This document shows positions 42,805-53,795 of a DNA stretch of 64,000 nt, piece after piece. A program made the translations under genes and the position numbers. The stretch's first letter is position 1; each line of letters begins with the position of its first letter. The DNA comes from Arion vulgaris (Eukaryota > Mollusca > Gastropoda > Stylommatophora > Arionidae). The stretch spans positions 56,326,616 to 56,390,615 of the forward strand of contig CM036756.1 of the NCBI GenBank assembly GCA_020796225.1, written 5' to 3'. The notes beneath the pieces are model-generated. The model saw only the letters and a program-made list of their open reading frames with translations, did not search any database and was not told where the DNA came from.

Positions 42805-43235
42805 GATTGATTGATTGATATGGCCATCATCACTGCACTTCGGTGAGTAGCAATGTGTGCTAGATGTCTTTCTTACAGGAAGATCTCAACGGCAGTGCAC
42901 GAACTCAGCAGCACCGGTGAGGGTCACCGGTATAATTTATAAGATGGTGAAAATATTTTTAGGAATTTTATTGTTTAATTTGTCTAATGAATTTTTGCCC
43001 GGACAGAGGCTTTTCAGCCTGCTCTTCTCGATTTTTAACTCCCGGGGTTCTTTTACGTGCTCAACTTTAACAGGAGACTTATGTTTTATCGTCCGTCTCT
43101 GATGGGACTATGAACTCAATCTCAAATACACTGAGATCAAGGGGAAAATATTTCGATGACTCCACAAGGGAGCGAACTGAGTGCCTTTAGAACGAGAAGC
43201 GAGCACCTAACCTCTGCGCCACAGAGACTCATGTG
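42805..43235 (-). mobile_element. SINE-D, best full-length copy
   Basis: It runs from gattgattgattgatatggc through gtgcacgaactcagcagcac, atgttttatcgtccgtctct to the head ctctgcgccacagagactca (minus-strand tgagtctctgtggcgcagag). It is the reference for the family in this window. Confidence 0.92.
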
Positions 43236-43299
43236 TATACCTTATTCACGGGGCGTATTGCTCCATATACGTAGTGATATATACCTCAGCAAAGTAAAT

Positions 43300-43660
43300 C
43301 AATTTATTTTAATGTTTCAGTGGTTTTCTATTCTGAGACTAAACGGAAAACACCACACAACAATCTTTCGCCTAAGAACAGGTCACTGCAGGCTCAACCA
43401 TCACATGCACAGAATAAAGCTTGCTCAGACTGCACAGTGTCCCTGTCAGACAGAAACACAAACTCCAGAGCACATCCTGCAGTCATGTCCATCATACATA
43501 CACCAATGAAACGAAACATGGCCTTATGAATGAAACTTACTGAGCAAGCTATGGGAAACTCTCGAGGAACTCCATGCAGCTTCATAAAGGCAACCAATCT
43601 CATGATTTAGAAGAGTATACGAAACCGAACGTAAAGAAAAAAAAAGACGTTTTCTGCAAC
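43300..43660 (+). mobile_element. LINE C-terminus (HILQSCPS type), no array
   Basis: It reads TIFRLRTGHCRLNHHMHRIK, CPCQTETQTPEHILQSCPSY, IHQ, then frame-shifted NETW, LLSKLWETLEELHAAS and FRRVYETE. It is the undisturbed counterpart of 20826-23720 and shows which LINE parts seeded the 26, 60 and 70 bp arrays. Confidence 0.85.
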
Positions 43661-44070
43661 TTAACCCCTTCATCTCTCTAAGCCGATATACTGGCTCACA
43701 GTTATTTATAAGATGACGCAAAGCCAGTATACTAGCTAATTCAGAATACATTGATTATAAATGTGTCGGTTTTATCGGATAACTCTATTACACCTGCTTA
43801 TAGAACTGTATTCTCTTATTGATTTTCCCCCACATTTTTATGCGCATGTCCTAAATGGCATTTGAACAGATATACAACGTATTCACGTTATCGGTGCAAA
43901 CTACACAGATCGTAAAGAGTGGTTACCTTGATTGATAAGAACGAACACAAAAAGAAATATTTTGTTTTCTTTATATTTTAGCGTTTATCAAGATTATTTC
44001 TAATCTGCGAATAATCATTTTTGCATATGTTTTCACGTCTTAATTCTGTTTATTTATTAGTTCAGTATAA
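43661..44070. other. AT-rich sequence, nothing recognised
   Basis: No repeat family or frame was recognised. It lies in the MCTP intron. Confidence 0.5.
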
Positions 44071-44074
44071 TTGT

Positions 44075-44680
44075 TCAGTTCTATGTTTTGTTTTGTTTCC
44101 CTAACTACGTGTACATTTGTTTAATCCAGCGTTTCCCAAACTTTTTCGGCCAACCGCCCACTTTGCACAACATAAACTTTGTAACGCCCCCTCCACATTA
44201 TAACAGTTTGCCAACGCCCCATCCCTCCCACATATATATATGTTCTATTTTCTCTTTGACATAGAAAATTGATATATTTTTCTGTCATACATGGTCAATT
44301 TTCAAATGATTAAATGAATGAAATAAAAAATTGATGAAAAAGTGGTTCGTGTAAGACGGGAATAAGATGAATTAAAATGCAGAATTCAAATTTTAAATGA
44401 TTATTCAATCGCAAAATCACGAAAATAATTTATTTTAAAATATGTATTGTTAATTTCTTCTTTAAGGAGCCACCGACCCTTAATCACCCGAACACCCCCC
44501 AAATTCTTCTGAACCCACTATCGCCCCCTAGGACGCTTCGGCGCCCACTGGGGGGCGGTACCGCCCACTTTGGGAAACACTGGTTTCATCTATATCATGT
44601 TTTATTTCATTAACTGCATGCACATATGTTTAATCTATATCACGTTTTGTTTCACTAACTGCAAGTATATTTGTTTCACT
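44075..44680. repeat. ~47 bp tandem repeat, three copies, interrupted
   Basis: Units contain atgttttatttcattaactg and catatgtttaatctatatca. The hAT-like element at 44127 separates the first unit from the next two. Confidence 0.75.
44127..44582. mobile_element. hAT-like non-autonomous element, 456 bp
   Basis: The ends cagcgtttcccaaac and (inverted) cagtgtttcccaaag are near-perfect inverted repeats. The flanks are gtttaatc (44119-44126) and gtttcatc (44583-44590), an 8 bp duplication with one change. The interior is AT-rich and non-coding, with C-rich subterminal blocks (cgccccctccac, tcgccccctaggacg). It ends 145 bp before the third MCTP exon. Confidence 0.85.
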
Positions 44681-44727
44681 ATCCATCACTTTTGTTCACT
44701 TATTAAATGTCTTCTATTATTCATTAG

Positions 44728-44836
44728 AGAGGCCGATCTCAAACTACTGCTTACAGAAAAAGGAAAGGCAGACTACATGGGTTATCTGCTCCTGACGTGT
44801 ACATTAGTGCCTAAATCCTATGACGAAAAGGAACAG
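44728..44836 (+). CDS. MCTP: MCTP-like gene, C2 domain exon (third)
   Basis: The 109 nt exon lies between the acceptor tattcattag and the donor gaacag|gtattt, entry phase 2, exit phase 0. The first base completes a Lys codon with the previous exon. It then reads EADLKLLLTEKGKADYMG, then YLLLTCTLVPKSYDEKEQ. This is the last part of the C2 domain: the 'L-x-L' strand, the loop before the final strand (Y-M-G-Y-L-L-L-x-x-x-L-x-P-K) and the start of a linker. MCTP proteins have the same T-P-K-type end to their first C2 domain. The intron before it is 14.3 kb and full of transposons. No later exon was found before 64000. Confidence 0.9.
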
Positions 44837-45084
44837 GTATTTATATCTATATTCTTTCTAAGATCTCTATGATGGCTGTATGTTTTTGTAACACATAATC
44901 AACCAGACATATTCACAATCTGGACCAGTCAACTTGTATACTACACAGTTACCAAGCTGACATATTTCCTTTGAGGGTGGCTCTTACACAAAATTGGATC
45001 TTCCTGAAACTCTATTTTTGGAAATTTGTGGCTATTCTTTATGCCTTCTCATGTCATGTTACCTCTTGTCATAACAACTCATGT

Positions 45085-45535
45085 CATGTTGATTTGATTT
45101 ATTGAGTGATTGATAGGATCATCGTTCCACTTTGGTGAGTAACTATGTATGATCTACTCTCTTTCTTACACATGAAGCTCTCAGTGGCGATGCACGAACT
45201 CCATAGCACCGGCGAGGGTCCCCAATAAAATTTGGAAGATGGTGAAAATATTTTGTAAACATTGTGTTTTTTCAGACTTTCTAATGAATTTTCCCGGGCA
45301 GAGGATTTCTAGCCTTCTCATCTTGATTTTTGTACTGCCAGAAGTTCTTTTACATGCTCAACTTGAACACGAGATCAACGTTTTATCGTCTGTCTCCGAT
45401 GGGACTAGGAACTCGATCTCACCTACACTGAGATCAAAGATCTCTGGAAAAATATTCCGATGACTCCACAAGGGAGCAAACCAAGTACATTTGGAGCGAG
45501 AGGCGAGCACCCAACATCTACGCCACAGCAACACT
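45085..45535 (-). mobile_element. SINE-D, near full length
   Basis: It runs from ttgattgag-like tail sequence through gatgcacgaactccatagca, cgttttatcgtctgtctccg to a tRNA-like head near ctacgccacagcaac. Confidence 0.88.
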
Positions 45536-45904
45536 ATGTTATGTTATTATCTTCAATGTTGAGATTACATCAGTGCTAATCGCTCTTCAAATCATCTTAT
45601 GTTTCAGACTAGACAAAAAGAAAACGCCAATACACTGTAGTATTACACGCTCGCTGCTTGCTTAATCGATAAGTCAATCAAGATACCTTCTTTGTATCGA
45701 TCGAACTGTCCTTTTCAAGTACGTGTTCTCTCCTTCAGTGATCGTCGTTTGTCTCCATCTTGTCGTTAAAGAGTAGTGAAGTGTACTAATTACCTCAAGA
45801 GCTATGGCGGCGGAGAAACTATGTTAAGCACGATAACTATTGCCGCCTATGTACACGCAGTTGGGTACTGCGCTTCACCCTAAGCTCCAAATATAATCTG
45901 CTCA
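45536..45904. other. Sequence with no recognised feature
   Basis: No repeat or exon was recognised. A short ctatggcggcggagaaacta is not part of a supported frame. Confidence 0.45.
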
Positions 45905-46200
45905 CGTCCCATATAGAAAGTAAAAAGTAAAGGCAACTTTTTTCATACCTCGAGGCATATTGGGTAATGCTGTTTTTGGTCCGTATTTTTCATTGACCAT
46001 CGGCACACGGTTGGTGATATGTTTAACATCACTCCGGTCACCTTCACTTCCCAGTGCTTTTTCTGGTTTCTCAACTGAGGCTGGGTCAACATCCTGAGAG
46101 CCGTTACTGTCGGAAAAATTGTTCACGCCCGACTGTTGAATTGAACCAAGACCAGGCACCAAAGGCACGTGTTCACTAACTAACAACTACGCTACTGCGG
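45905..46200 (-). mobile_element. SINE-H, near full length
   Basis: The minus strand has a gcagtagcgtagttgttag A-box region and a ggttcaattcaac B box, then the body with gaggctgggtcaacatcctg and ttggtgatatgtttaacatc on the plus strand. The 94-codon minus frame is spurious. Confidence 0.75.
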
Positions 46201-46257
46201 GCCTCACGTTCCATATGAAGCTATGGTAAAGAGAAAGTAAACAAATGTTCCCATTGC

Positions 46258-46325
46258 TGCTCATTGTAACTTGTATAGAGAAATGTAACTTGTATAGAGA
46301 AATGTAACTTGTATAGAGAAATGTA
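46258..46325. repeat. 19-20 bp tandem repeat, about 3.5 copies
   Basis: Units of gaaatgtaacttgtataga. Confidence 0.95.
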
Positions 46326-46329
46326 CATA

Positions 46330-46455
46330 TTTTACTGGAATCTCTAATCTCAAAATCGGTGTGATCTAGTTCCTTGTCTTATCCGAGATGGACGAAAATA
46401 CGTACCTATCGTGTTTAAGTTGTACCCATTAAAATAAAACTTTCACTGCTGAAAA
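46330..46455 (+). mobile_element. SINE-D fragment leading into the 41 bp array
   Basis: It has aatctctaatctcaaaatcg, ttccttgtcttatccgagat, tcgtgtttaagttgtaccca and actgctgaaaatcaatatta. The SINE then dissolves into the array. Confidence 0.75.
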
Positions 46456-49400
46456 TCAATATTAGTATTAAAAAGGCTACACTGGCAAACATCGATATTA
46501 GTAGACTAGGAAAACCGCTACATTGGTAAACATTGATATTAGTAGACTAGGAAAACCGCTACATTGGTAAACATTGATATTAGTAGACTGGGAAAACCGC
46601 TACATTGGCAAGCATCGATATTAGTAGACTAGGAAAACCATTACACTGGCAAACATTGATATTAGTAGACTAGGAAAACCATTACACTGGCAAGCATCGA
46701 TATTAGTAGACTAGGAAAACCATTACACTGGCAAACATTGATATTAGTAGACTAGGAAAACCATTACACTGGCAAACATTGATATTAGTAGACTAGGAAA
46801 ACCATTACACTGGCAAACATTGATATTAGTAGACTAGGAAAACCATTACACTGGCAAACATTGATATTAGTAGACTAGGAAAACCATTACACTGGCAAAC
46901 ATTGATATTAGTAGACTAGGAAAACCATTACATTGGCAAGCATCGATATTAGTAGACTAGGAAAACCATTACACTGGCAAACATTGATATTAGTAGACTA
47001 GGAAAACCATTACACTGGCAAACATTGATATTAGTAGACTAGGAAAACCATTACACTGGCAAACATTGATATTAGTAGACTAGGAAAACCATTACACTGG
47101 CAAACATTGATATTAGTAGACTAGGAAAACCATTACACTGGCAAACATTGATATTAGTAGACTAGGAAAACCATTACACTGGCAAACATTGATATTAGTA
47201 GACTAGGAAAACCATTACACTGGCAAACATTGATATTAGTTGACTAGGAAAACCATTACACTGGCAAACATTGATATTAGTAGACTAGGAAAACTGTTAC
47301 ACTGGCAAGCATTGATATTAGTAGACTAGGAAAACCGTTACACTGGCAAACATCGATATTAGTAGACTAGGAAAACCATTACACTGGCAAACATTGATAT
47401 TAGTAGACTAGGAAAACCATTACACTGGCAAACATTGATATTAGTAGACTAGGAAAACCATTACACTGGCAAACATTGATATTAGTAGACTAGGAAAACC
47501 ATTACACTGGCAAACATTGATATTAGTAGACTAGGAAAACCATTACACTGGCAAACATTGATATTAGTAGACTAGGAAAACCATTACATTGGCAAGCATC
47601 GATATTAGTAGACTAGGAAAACCATTACACTGGCAAACATTGATATTAGTAGACTAGGAAAACCATTACACTGGCAAACATTGATATTAGTAGACTAGGA
47701 AAACCATTACACTGGCAAACATTGATATTAGTAGACTAGGAAAACCATTACACTGGCAAACATTGATATTAGTAGACTAGGAAAACCATTACACTGGCAA
47801 ACATTGATATTAGTAGACTAGGAAAACCATTACACTGGCAAACATTGATATTAGTAGACTAGGAAAACCATTACACTGGCAAACATTGATATTAGTTGAC
47901 TAGGAAAACCATTACACTGGCAAACATTGATATTAGTAGACTAGGAAAACCGTTACACTGGCAAACATTGATATTAGTAGACTAGGAAAACCGTTACACT
48001 GGCAAACATCGATATTAGTAGACTAGGAAAACCATTACACTGGCAAACATTGATATTAGTAGACTAGGAAAACCATTACACTGGCAAACATTGATATTAG
48101 TAGACTAGGAAAACCATTACACTGGCAAACATTGATATTAGTAGACTAGGAAAACCATTACACTGGCAAACATTGATATTAGTAGACTAGGAAAACCATT
48201 ACACTGGCAAACATTGATATTAGTAGACTAGGAAAACCATTACACTGGCAAACATTGATATTAGTAGACTAGGAAAACCATTACATTGGCAAACATTGAT
48301 ATTAGTAGACTAGGAAAACCATTACACTGGCAAACATTGATATTAGTAGACTAGGAAAACCATTACACTGGCAAACATTGATATTAGTAGACTAGGAAAA
48401 CCATTACACTGGCAAACATTGATATTAGTAGACTAGGAAAACCATTACACTGGCAAACATTGATATTAGTAGACTAGGAAAACCATTACATTGGCAAGCA
48501 TCGATATTAGTAGACTAGGAAAACCATTACACTGGCAAACATTGATATTAGTAGACTAGGAAAACCATTACACTGGCAAACATTGATATTAGTAGACTAG
48601 GAAAACCATTACACTGGCAAACATTGATATTAGTAGACTAGGAAAACCATTACACTGGCAAACATTGATATTAGTAGACTAGGAAAACCATTACACTGGC
48701 AAACATTGATATTAGTAGACTAGGAAAACCATTACACTGGCAAACATTGATATTAGTAGACTAGGAAAACCATTACACTGGCAAACATTGATATTAGTTG
48801 ACTAGGAAAACCATTACACTGGCAAACATTGATATTAGTAGACTAGGAAAACTGTTACACTGGCAAGCATTGATATTAGTAGACTAGGAAACCGTTACAC
48901 TGGCAAACATCGATATTAGTAGACTAGGAAAACCATTACACTGGCAAACATTGATATTAGTAGACTAGGAAAACCATTACACTGGCAAACATTGATATTA
49001 GTAGACTAGGAAAACCATTACACTGGCAAACATTGATATTAGTAGACTAGGAAAACCATTACACTGGCAAACATTGATATTAGTAGACTAGGAAAACCAT
49101 TACACTGGCAAACATTGATATTAGTAGACTAGGAAAACTGTTACACTGGCAAGCATTGATATTAGTAGACTAGGAAAACCGTTACACTATCAAACATCGA
49201 TATTAGTAGACTAGGAAAACCGTTACACTATCAAACATCGATATTAGTAGACTATGAAAACCGTTACACTATCAAACATCGATATTAGTAGACTAGGAAA
49301 ACCGTTACACTATCAAACATCGATATTAGTAGACTAGGAAAACCGTTACACTGGCAAGCATCGATATTAGTAGACTAGGAAAACCGTTACACTATCAAAC

Positions 49401-49664
49401 ATCGATATTAGTAGACTAGGAAAACCGTTACACTATCAAACATCGATATTAGTAGACTAGGAAAACCGTTACACTGGCAAACATTGATATTAGTAGACTA
49501 TGAAAACCGTTACACTATCAAACATCGATATTAGTAGACTAGGAAAACCGTTACACTGGCAAGCATCGATATTAGTAGACTACGAAAACTGTTACACTGG
49601 TAAACATTGATATTAGTAGACTAGGAAAACCGTTACACTGGCAAACATCGATATTAGTAGACTG
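46455..49664. repeat. 41 bp minisatellite, ~78 copies, SINE-D derived
   Basis: The unit is gatattagtagactaggaaa, accattacactggcaaacatt. It matches the SINE-D segment gataagagtagactgggaaa followed by ccgctgccctggcaaa. Left flank (46330-46455) and right flank (49922-49955) are both SINE-D. Variant units recur at exact multiples of 41 bp (656 and 902). Confidence 0.97.
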
Positions 49665-49921
49665 AACATCCGTGTGGTGACGAGGCCCGCAAGGGAAGTA
49701 AAGAATAGTATCTTTACAACCTACAAGGCATGTCGTAAAGGCGCTGAAATAGGGATCTAGGGAGCTACCCTATTAAATAAAAAGCATCGCAGAAATTGGA
49801 TGGGCTGGTGTACTTGTATGCGCATAATTGGCACAACATATAGTCGCTCTTAGGCTGGGATCATATTCAAATCACAAAGAATGGTTAACAAGTGTCTATA
49901 TGGAGCGTCCGAAGAAGAAGA
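49665..49921 (+). mobile_element. SINE-B inserted at array end, 9 bp TSD
   Basis: It begins aacatccgtgtggtgacgag, has ctacaaggcatgtcgtaaag, gcataattggcacaacatat, and ends gaagaagaag. agtagactg flanks it at 49656-49664 and 49922-49930. Confidence 0.88.
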
Positions 49922-49930
49922 AGTAGACTG

Positions 49931-50464
49931 GGGAAACTGCTGCCCTGGCAAATAGCGAACTTAGGAGAGGGAGTTGCAACAATTCTTTTGCAGAGGCGAG
50001 TCATATGGCATATGAGAGGGAGAAATTATGAAGGACTGTTAGGGAGGTAAAGTTTTGCTCAGTGCAAACTATTGGGTGCGATGAATCTGGAGTTTTTGTG
50101 TGTGTGTGTGCGTGTGTGTGTTTTATGAGTACACGATAAAGAACAAGAGGTTATTAAAACGGTGGGAATGGGGAAACGCGTTTTAAAATATTAGTTGTCA
50201 AAAGGAGGCATCGTTACTGTACGGGTTGAGAACCACTATTTTAGAATAACCACCTATATACCCCTCTTTACAATTTGAGTCAATCAGCGGAAGTACATTG
50301 TAGAAGCTGAATATTTGCACCTCTAGGCCCAGAACATCCAGGCCCAGCACCTCTAGGCCCAGCACATCCCTATCCTACAAACCTTGTTAGAATTGTCAAT
50401 TTTATTTCCTTAATTAAATTGCAATCTGTGCTGGGTGTCTCTGTAGCATGGATGTAAGGTGATA
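49931..50464. other. SINE-D remnant, (TG)n and plain sequence
   Basis: 49925-49960 continues SINE-D. 50095-50121 is an impure (TG)n. 50315-50370 has a short aggcccagcacatc duplication. The rest is unrecognised. Confidence 0.5.
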
Positions 50465-50474
50465 TCATCTCTCT

Positions 50475-50512
<38 letters not shown>
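50465..50512. repeat. (CT)n microsatellite
   Basis: A run of CT with few TTT breaks, at the start of SINE-C. Confidence 0.95.
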
Positions 50513-50848
50513 GCGATCACCGCCCAGGCCGATTGACAAGATTTCCCATAAATTCTATTCATGTGGAAAGATAATTCATGCGGCCTTAGCATTGGTGTGT
50601 TTTACGTCACACCTTCAGCACCACTTGAAGCTCTCGTGCTTATCCTTCGGCGATGTGTCCGGTTTCAGCCAGCGTTTACTCGGGTCGCTCTCCGTCCTGT
50701 AGCCATCTAGTGTTTTTTACGGTGTGGGATAGCTAGCCCCAGGTCAAACCTCCTTAGTCGCCTCTTACGACATGCGTGGCAAGTAACTCTGGTTCTATTC
50801 TTTACACCCCAATTTGGGTCCCGCCGGTAATCACTCGGGCGATCCTCT
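50500..50848 (-). mobile_element. SINE-C, long form
   Basis: It is collinear with 33025-33385: cgcgatcaccgcccaggccg, ttctattcatgtggaaag, ccttcggcgatgtgtccggt, cctccttagtcgcctcttac and aatcactcgggcga. Confidence 0.88.
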
Positions 50849-50849
50849 T

Positions 50850-51240
50850 GCTTCTAAAGCACTCGGTTCGCTTCCCACGTGGGACGATCGGGATATGTTC
50901 CCAACGATACCTGATATCAGTGTAAATCAGATCGAGTGATCTAGGCCTAAGAGCGATTGTACGTTGTGCCAGTTATGCACCTACAAGTAGGCCTGCATAG
51001 CAATTCTGCGACGCTTTTTATTTACTATTGTAGCTTTCCTAGGCCCCTATTTCAGTCGCATCTTACGACATGACTTGTAGGTCGCAGCGTTACTATTCTT
51101 TGCTCCCCTTGGGAGCACCGGCAAAACACGGGCGGATTCCCGTCTTTAAAAAAATTATACATCGTTACTCTCGCCGTTCCTACGGAGCTCGTATACTGCC
51201 GCACAGTTCTTCCTCTTTACGAAAGAGAATGGAACACTCA
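50850..51240 (+). mobile_element. SINE-D split by SINE-B
   Basis: The left part (50850-50945) has ctcggttcgcttcccacgtg and tcagtgtaaatcagatcgag. The right part (51136-51240) has tctcgccgttcctacggagc and tctttacgaaagagaatgg. Confidence 0.75.
50945..51135 (-). mobile_element. SINE-B inside SINE-D
   Basis: It has aagagcgattgtacgttgtg, cgacgctttttatttactat and catgacttgtaggtcgcagc, ending gcaaaacacgggcgga. The (GAA)n end is missing. Confidence 0.82.
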
Positions 51241-51252
51241 CTGTTATTGTGT

Positions 51253-51565
51253 CTATCTATATCCGCTTCGTGTCCCGATTGACACATAAGGCTTCCACAA
51301 GAGACTTCCACTGTTGCCGTTCTGCTGCCTTTCTACCAACCGTCTCCCACATCAGGCCACACTCCTTCAACTCTCTCTCTCTCTCCACAGATCTTCTCCA
51401 TGTTTCCTTTGGACGTCCAGGCCTTCTCTTCCGATCCGCTGTCCATCTGAGAACTGTCCTCTGCAATACGCCATACATATTCAAACCACCTCCATCTTCT
51501 TCTCTTAATGAGTCTCCACGGTTATTCACTGAAATGCATTTATTAATCAAACGATTAACTGCACT
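51253..51565 (-). mobile_element. LINE C-terminus, ~97 codons open
   Basis: The frame reads LNMYGVLQRTVLRWTADRKR, RPGRPKETWRRSVERERELK, then MWETVGRKAAERQQWKSLVE and ALCVNRDTKRI. 'G-R-P-K-E-T-W-R-R' and 'A..R..W..LV.ALC' are LINE C-terminal motifs. It is 5' truncated. Confidence 0.85.
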
Positions 51566-51824
51566 CTAGAGTGCGTTATTGTTGTTGTATTCTGAATATA
51601 TTACCATTAAGTATTACATATTAGATTCGGAGTCCAACAAATGTGTTTGGATATTTCCTTAAATGTCGTTTGCTGTTGTTGTTAGGGATAGGATCCGGTA
51701 ATGTGTTTGCAGACTTCTCTCCCAATATTTCCATTCGTTCATCTGTTCATTCATACGTACATTGTTTGCTGCTATTATGATTTGTTTGTCAGCTGGGAAC
51801 ATTGTTACATTGTTTATTATTGTG

Positions 51825-52050
51825 GTTGATTGCTTTCTTTCTTATCACATGTATATGATGTACTATTATCGTGTGTATCTCAATGTCACTTGTTTGCACG
51901 TTGTAACAATGTTAATGTCATAGGATGTACTCACCATCCCTTTCTTTCTTGTCATATGTATATGATGTACTATTATCGTGTGTATTTGAATGTCACTTGT
52001 TTGCACGTTATAACTATGTTCATGTCATACGATGTGATCACCATCCCTTT
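51825..52050. repeat. ~115 bp tandem duplication
   Basis: Two copies contain gtatatgatgtactattatc, gtgtgtat and cacttgtttgcacgtt, about 90% alike by eye. Confidence 0.85.
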
Positions 52051-52077
52051 GACCCGCCTTACTTCTCACTTTTTCTA

Positions 52078-52175
52078 TGTTACCCAACTGAGGCTGGGTC
52101 GACCTGAGAGTCGAACCGAGACTACCCGTCTAGGAAGGAAGTACACTAACACTGTTACTGCGGTTCTCAACCGTG
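52078..52175 (-). mobile_element. SINE-H fragment
   Basis: It has cccaactgaggctgggtcga and a cctgagagtcgaaccgagac B-box region. Confidence 0.6.
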
Positions 52176-52179
52176 TGCT

Positions 52180-52455
52180 GCCGGGCTCGCAAGGGGAGCA
52201 AAGAATAGTAACACTGCAACCTACAAAGCATGTCGCAAGAGGCGACTGAGGTAGGAGCTACCCTATGGAAGCTACCCTAGTAAATAAAAAGCATCGCAGA
52301 AATCGGATGTGATGGCGTACTTGTATGCGCTTAACTGGCTTAACTTACAATCGCTCTTAGGCTTAAACCACATACAAATCACAAAAGGTGATTAGGAAAT
52401 AGTCGATATAGAGAGTTCGAAGAAGAAGAAGAAGAAGAAGAAGAAGAAGAAGAAG
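52180..52455 (+). mobile_element. SINE-B with long (GAA)n tail
   Basis: It starts gtgctgccgggctcgcaagg, has acctacaaagcatgtcgcaa, ctaccctagtaaataaaaag and cttacaatcgctcttaggct, and ends in about twelve GAA units (52420-52455). Confidence 0.9.
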
Positions 52456-52499
52456 AGAAGAATTCGGTTCATACCACTATCACTGTAAAAAAAAAAAAA

Positions 52500-52775
52500 G
52501 AAAAGTAAAGGAACCCTTTCATACCTCTTGGTATATAGGTCAATACAGTGTTAGGCCTGTATTTTTATTGACCGTCGGCACATGATGGGTGATGTGGTCA
52601 GCATCACGCCGGCCGCCTTTACTTTCCCAGATCATGTCTGGTACCCAGTTGAGGCTGGGTCGACCTGAGAGCCGTCGCGGTCGGGAAAATTCCACGCGCA
52701 TTGCGGAGCTGAACCCAGACCACCAGCCTTGAGAAGCGAGTTCACTAACAACTACGCTACAGCGGCTCTCACTAT
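52500..52775 (-). mobile_element. SINE-H, near full length
   Basis: It has attgaccgtcggcacatgat, gtcagcatcacgccggccgc, gaggctgggtcgacctgaga and a tRNA-like head in minus orientation near caactacgctacagcgg. Confidence 0.8.
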
Positions 52776-53579
52776 CACTGTGATCCATCATAATCCAGTT
52801 AAAAGTCAGTTTTCTATAAGAATGTTTCCTGCTTATTCATCTGGCTCCTTATGGAGTATAGATCTTCAAACAGTTGTTCTTCCCTTTCAAGGTCTCTGAA
52901 CGTTTTATTCAAGGCTTCCTTAACAATATTGCATCCTTTAGTTTCTCAAGAATACTCTTTCTGCAGATCTATTTAGTACGCTATTTGTTTCCTTTTATCT
53001 TTCAAGTTATACTCAAGTACTAACACTCAACTGGGTCTTCAGCAGGATAAACCCGACCCAACACTATTTTCTTTTCCTACTCTGGGTCATCATAGGTTCC
53101 TACCCTGTCAATATCCACAGGTGTGTGTTTGCTAATCTGTCATACCACCTCCGTCTGAGAATCTGCCAAAGACATTTCTTGATAAAATGACTGCCATCTT
53201 GTGAAATTGACTGATCGAGGAATGGACACGATTTAGCGCCCAAATGGAAATAGAGGCGATGGAAAGAACAAATAGTAGACACTGGAAAGAATCCGTGGTA
53301 GGATAGACAAAATTCCAATTCTGTTTGCTATATAGTTACATTTACATTGCTCCCAGCACACGCCACAAATATTGATTGAGTATTTAAACTTAGACAGGCA
53401 GACATCTTACCCATTAGGTTGCTCTCAGGATGACTTGTCAGCCTACTAGTTGTCCCATTGCGTGATGAAATACTAGAAATATTGGAGAGACTTTTCGTCT
53501 GTGGTTGAAGTAAGATTTATTTTCCTGGAAAATAAGGGTTCTGTTTTTTTATGGTTTCTATTCCTGAATGTTTAAGTCC
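52776..53579. other. No confident feature; weak minus-strand frame
   Basis: A 72-codon minus frame at 53318-53100 includes GSHFIKKCLWQILRRRWYDR, vaguely LINE-like. No other evidence supports it. Confidence 0.35.
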
Positions 53580-53795
53580 ACTCGTGTGTTGCAGGGGCTC
53601 GCATTGTGAGCAAAGAATAGTAACACTGCGACCTACAAAGCATGTCGTAAGAGGGGACTGAAGTAGGGCTAGGAAGCTACCTAGTAAATAAAAAGCATCG
53701 CAGAAATCGAATGTACTGACCTACTTGTAGACGCATAACTGGTACAACATACAATCGCTCTTAGGATCAGATCACATACAAATCACCAAAATTTT
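53580..53795 (+). mobile_element. SINE-B, lacking GAA tail
   Basis: It has gtgtgttgcaggggctcgca, acctacaaagcatgtcgtaa, aaataaaaagcatcgcagaa and acaatcgctcttaggatcag. Confidence 0.85.

Noticed and set aside
46455..49664. Possible CRISPR array
   Set aside because: Units are contiguous 41 bp direct repeats with no variable spacers, in an intron-bearing animal genome. The same holds for the other arrays here.
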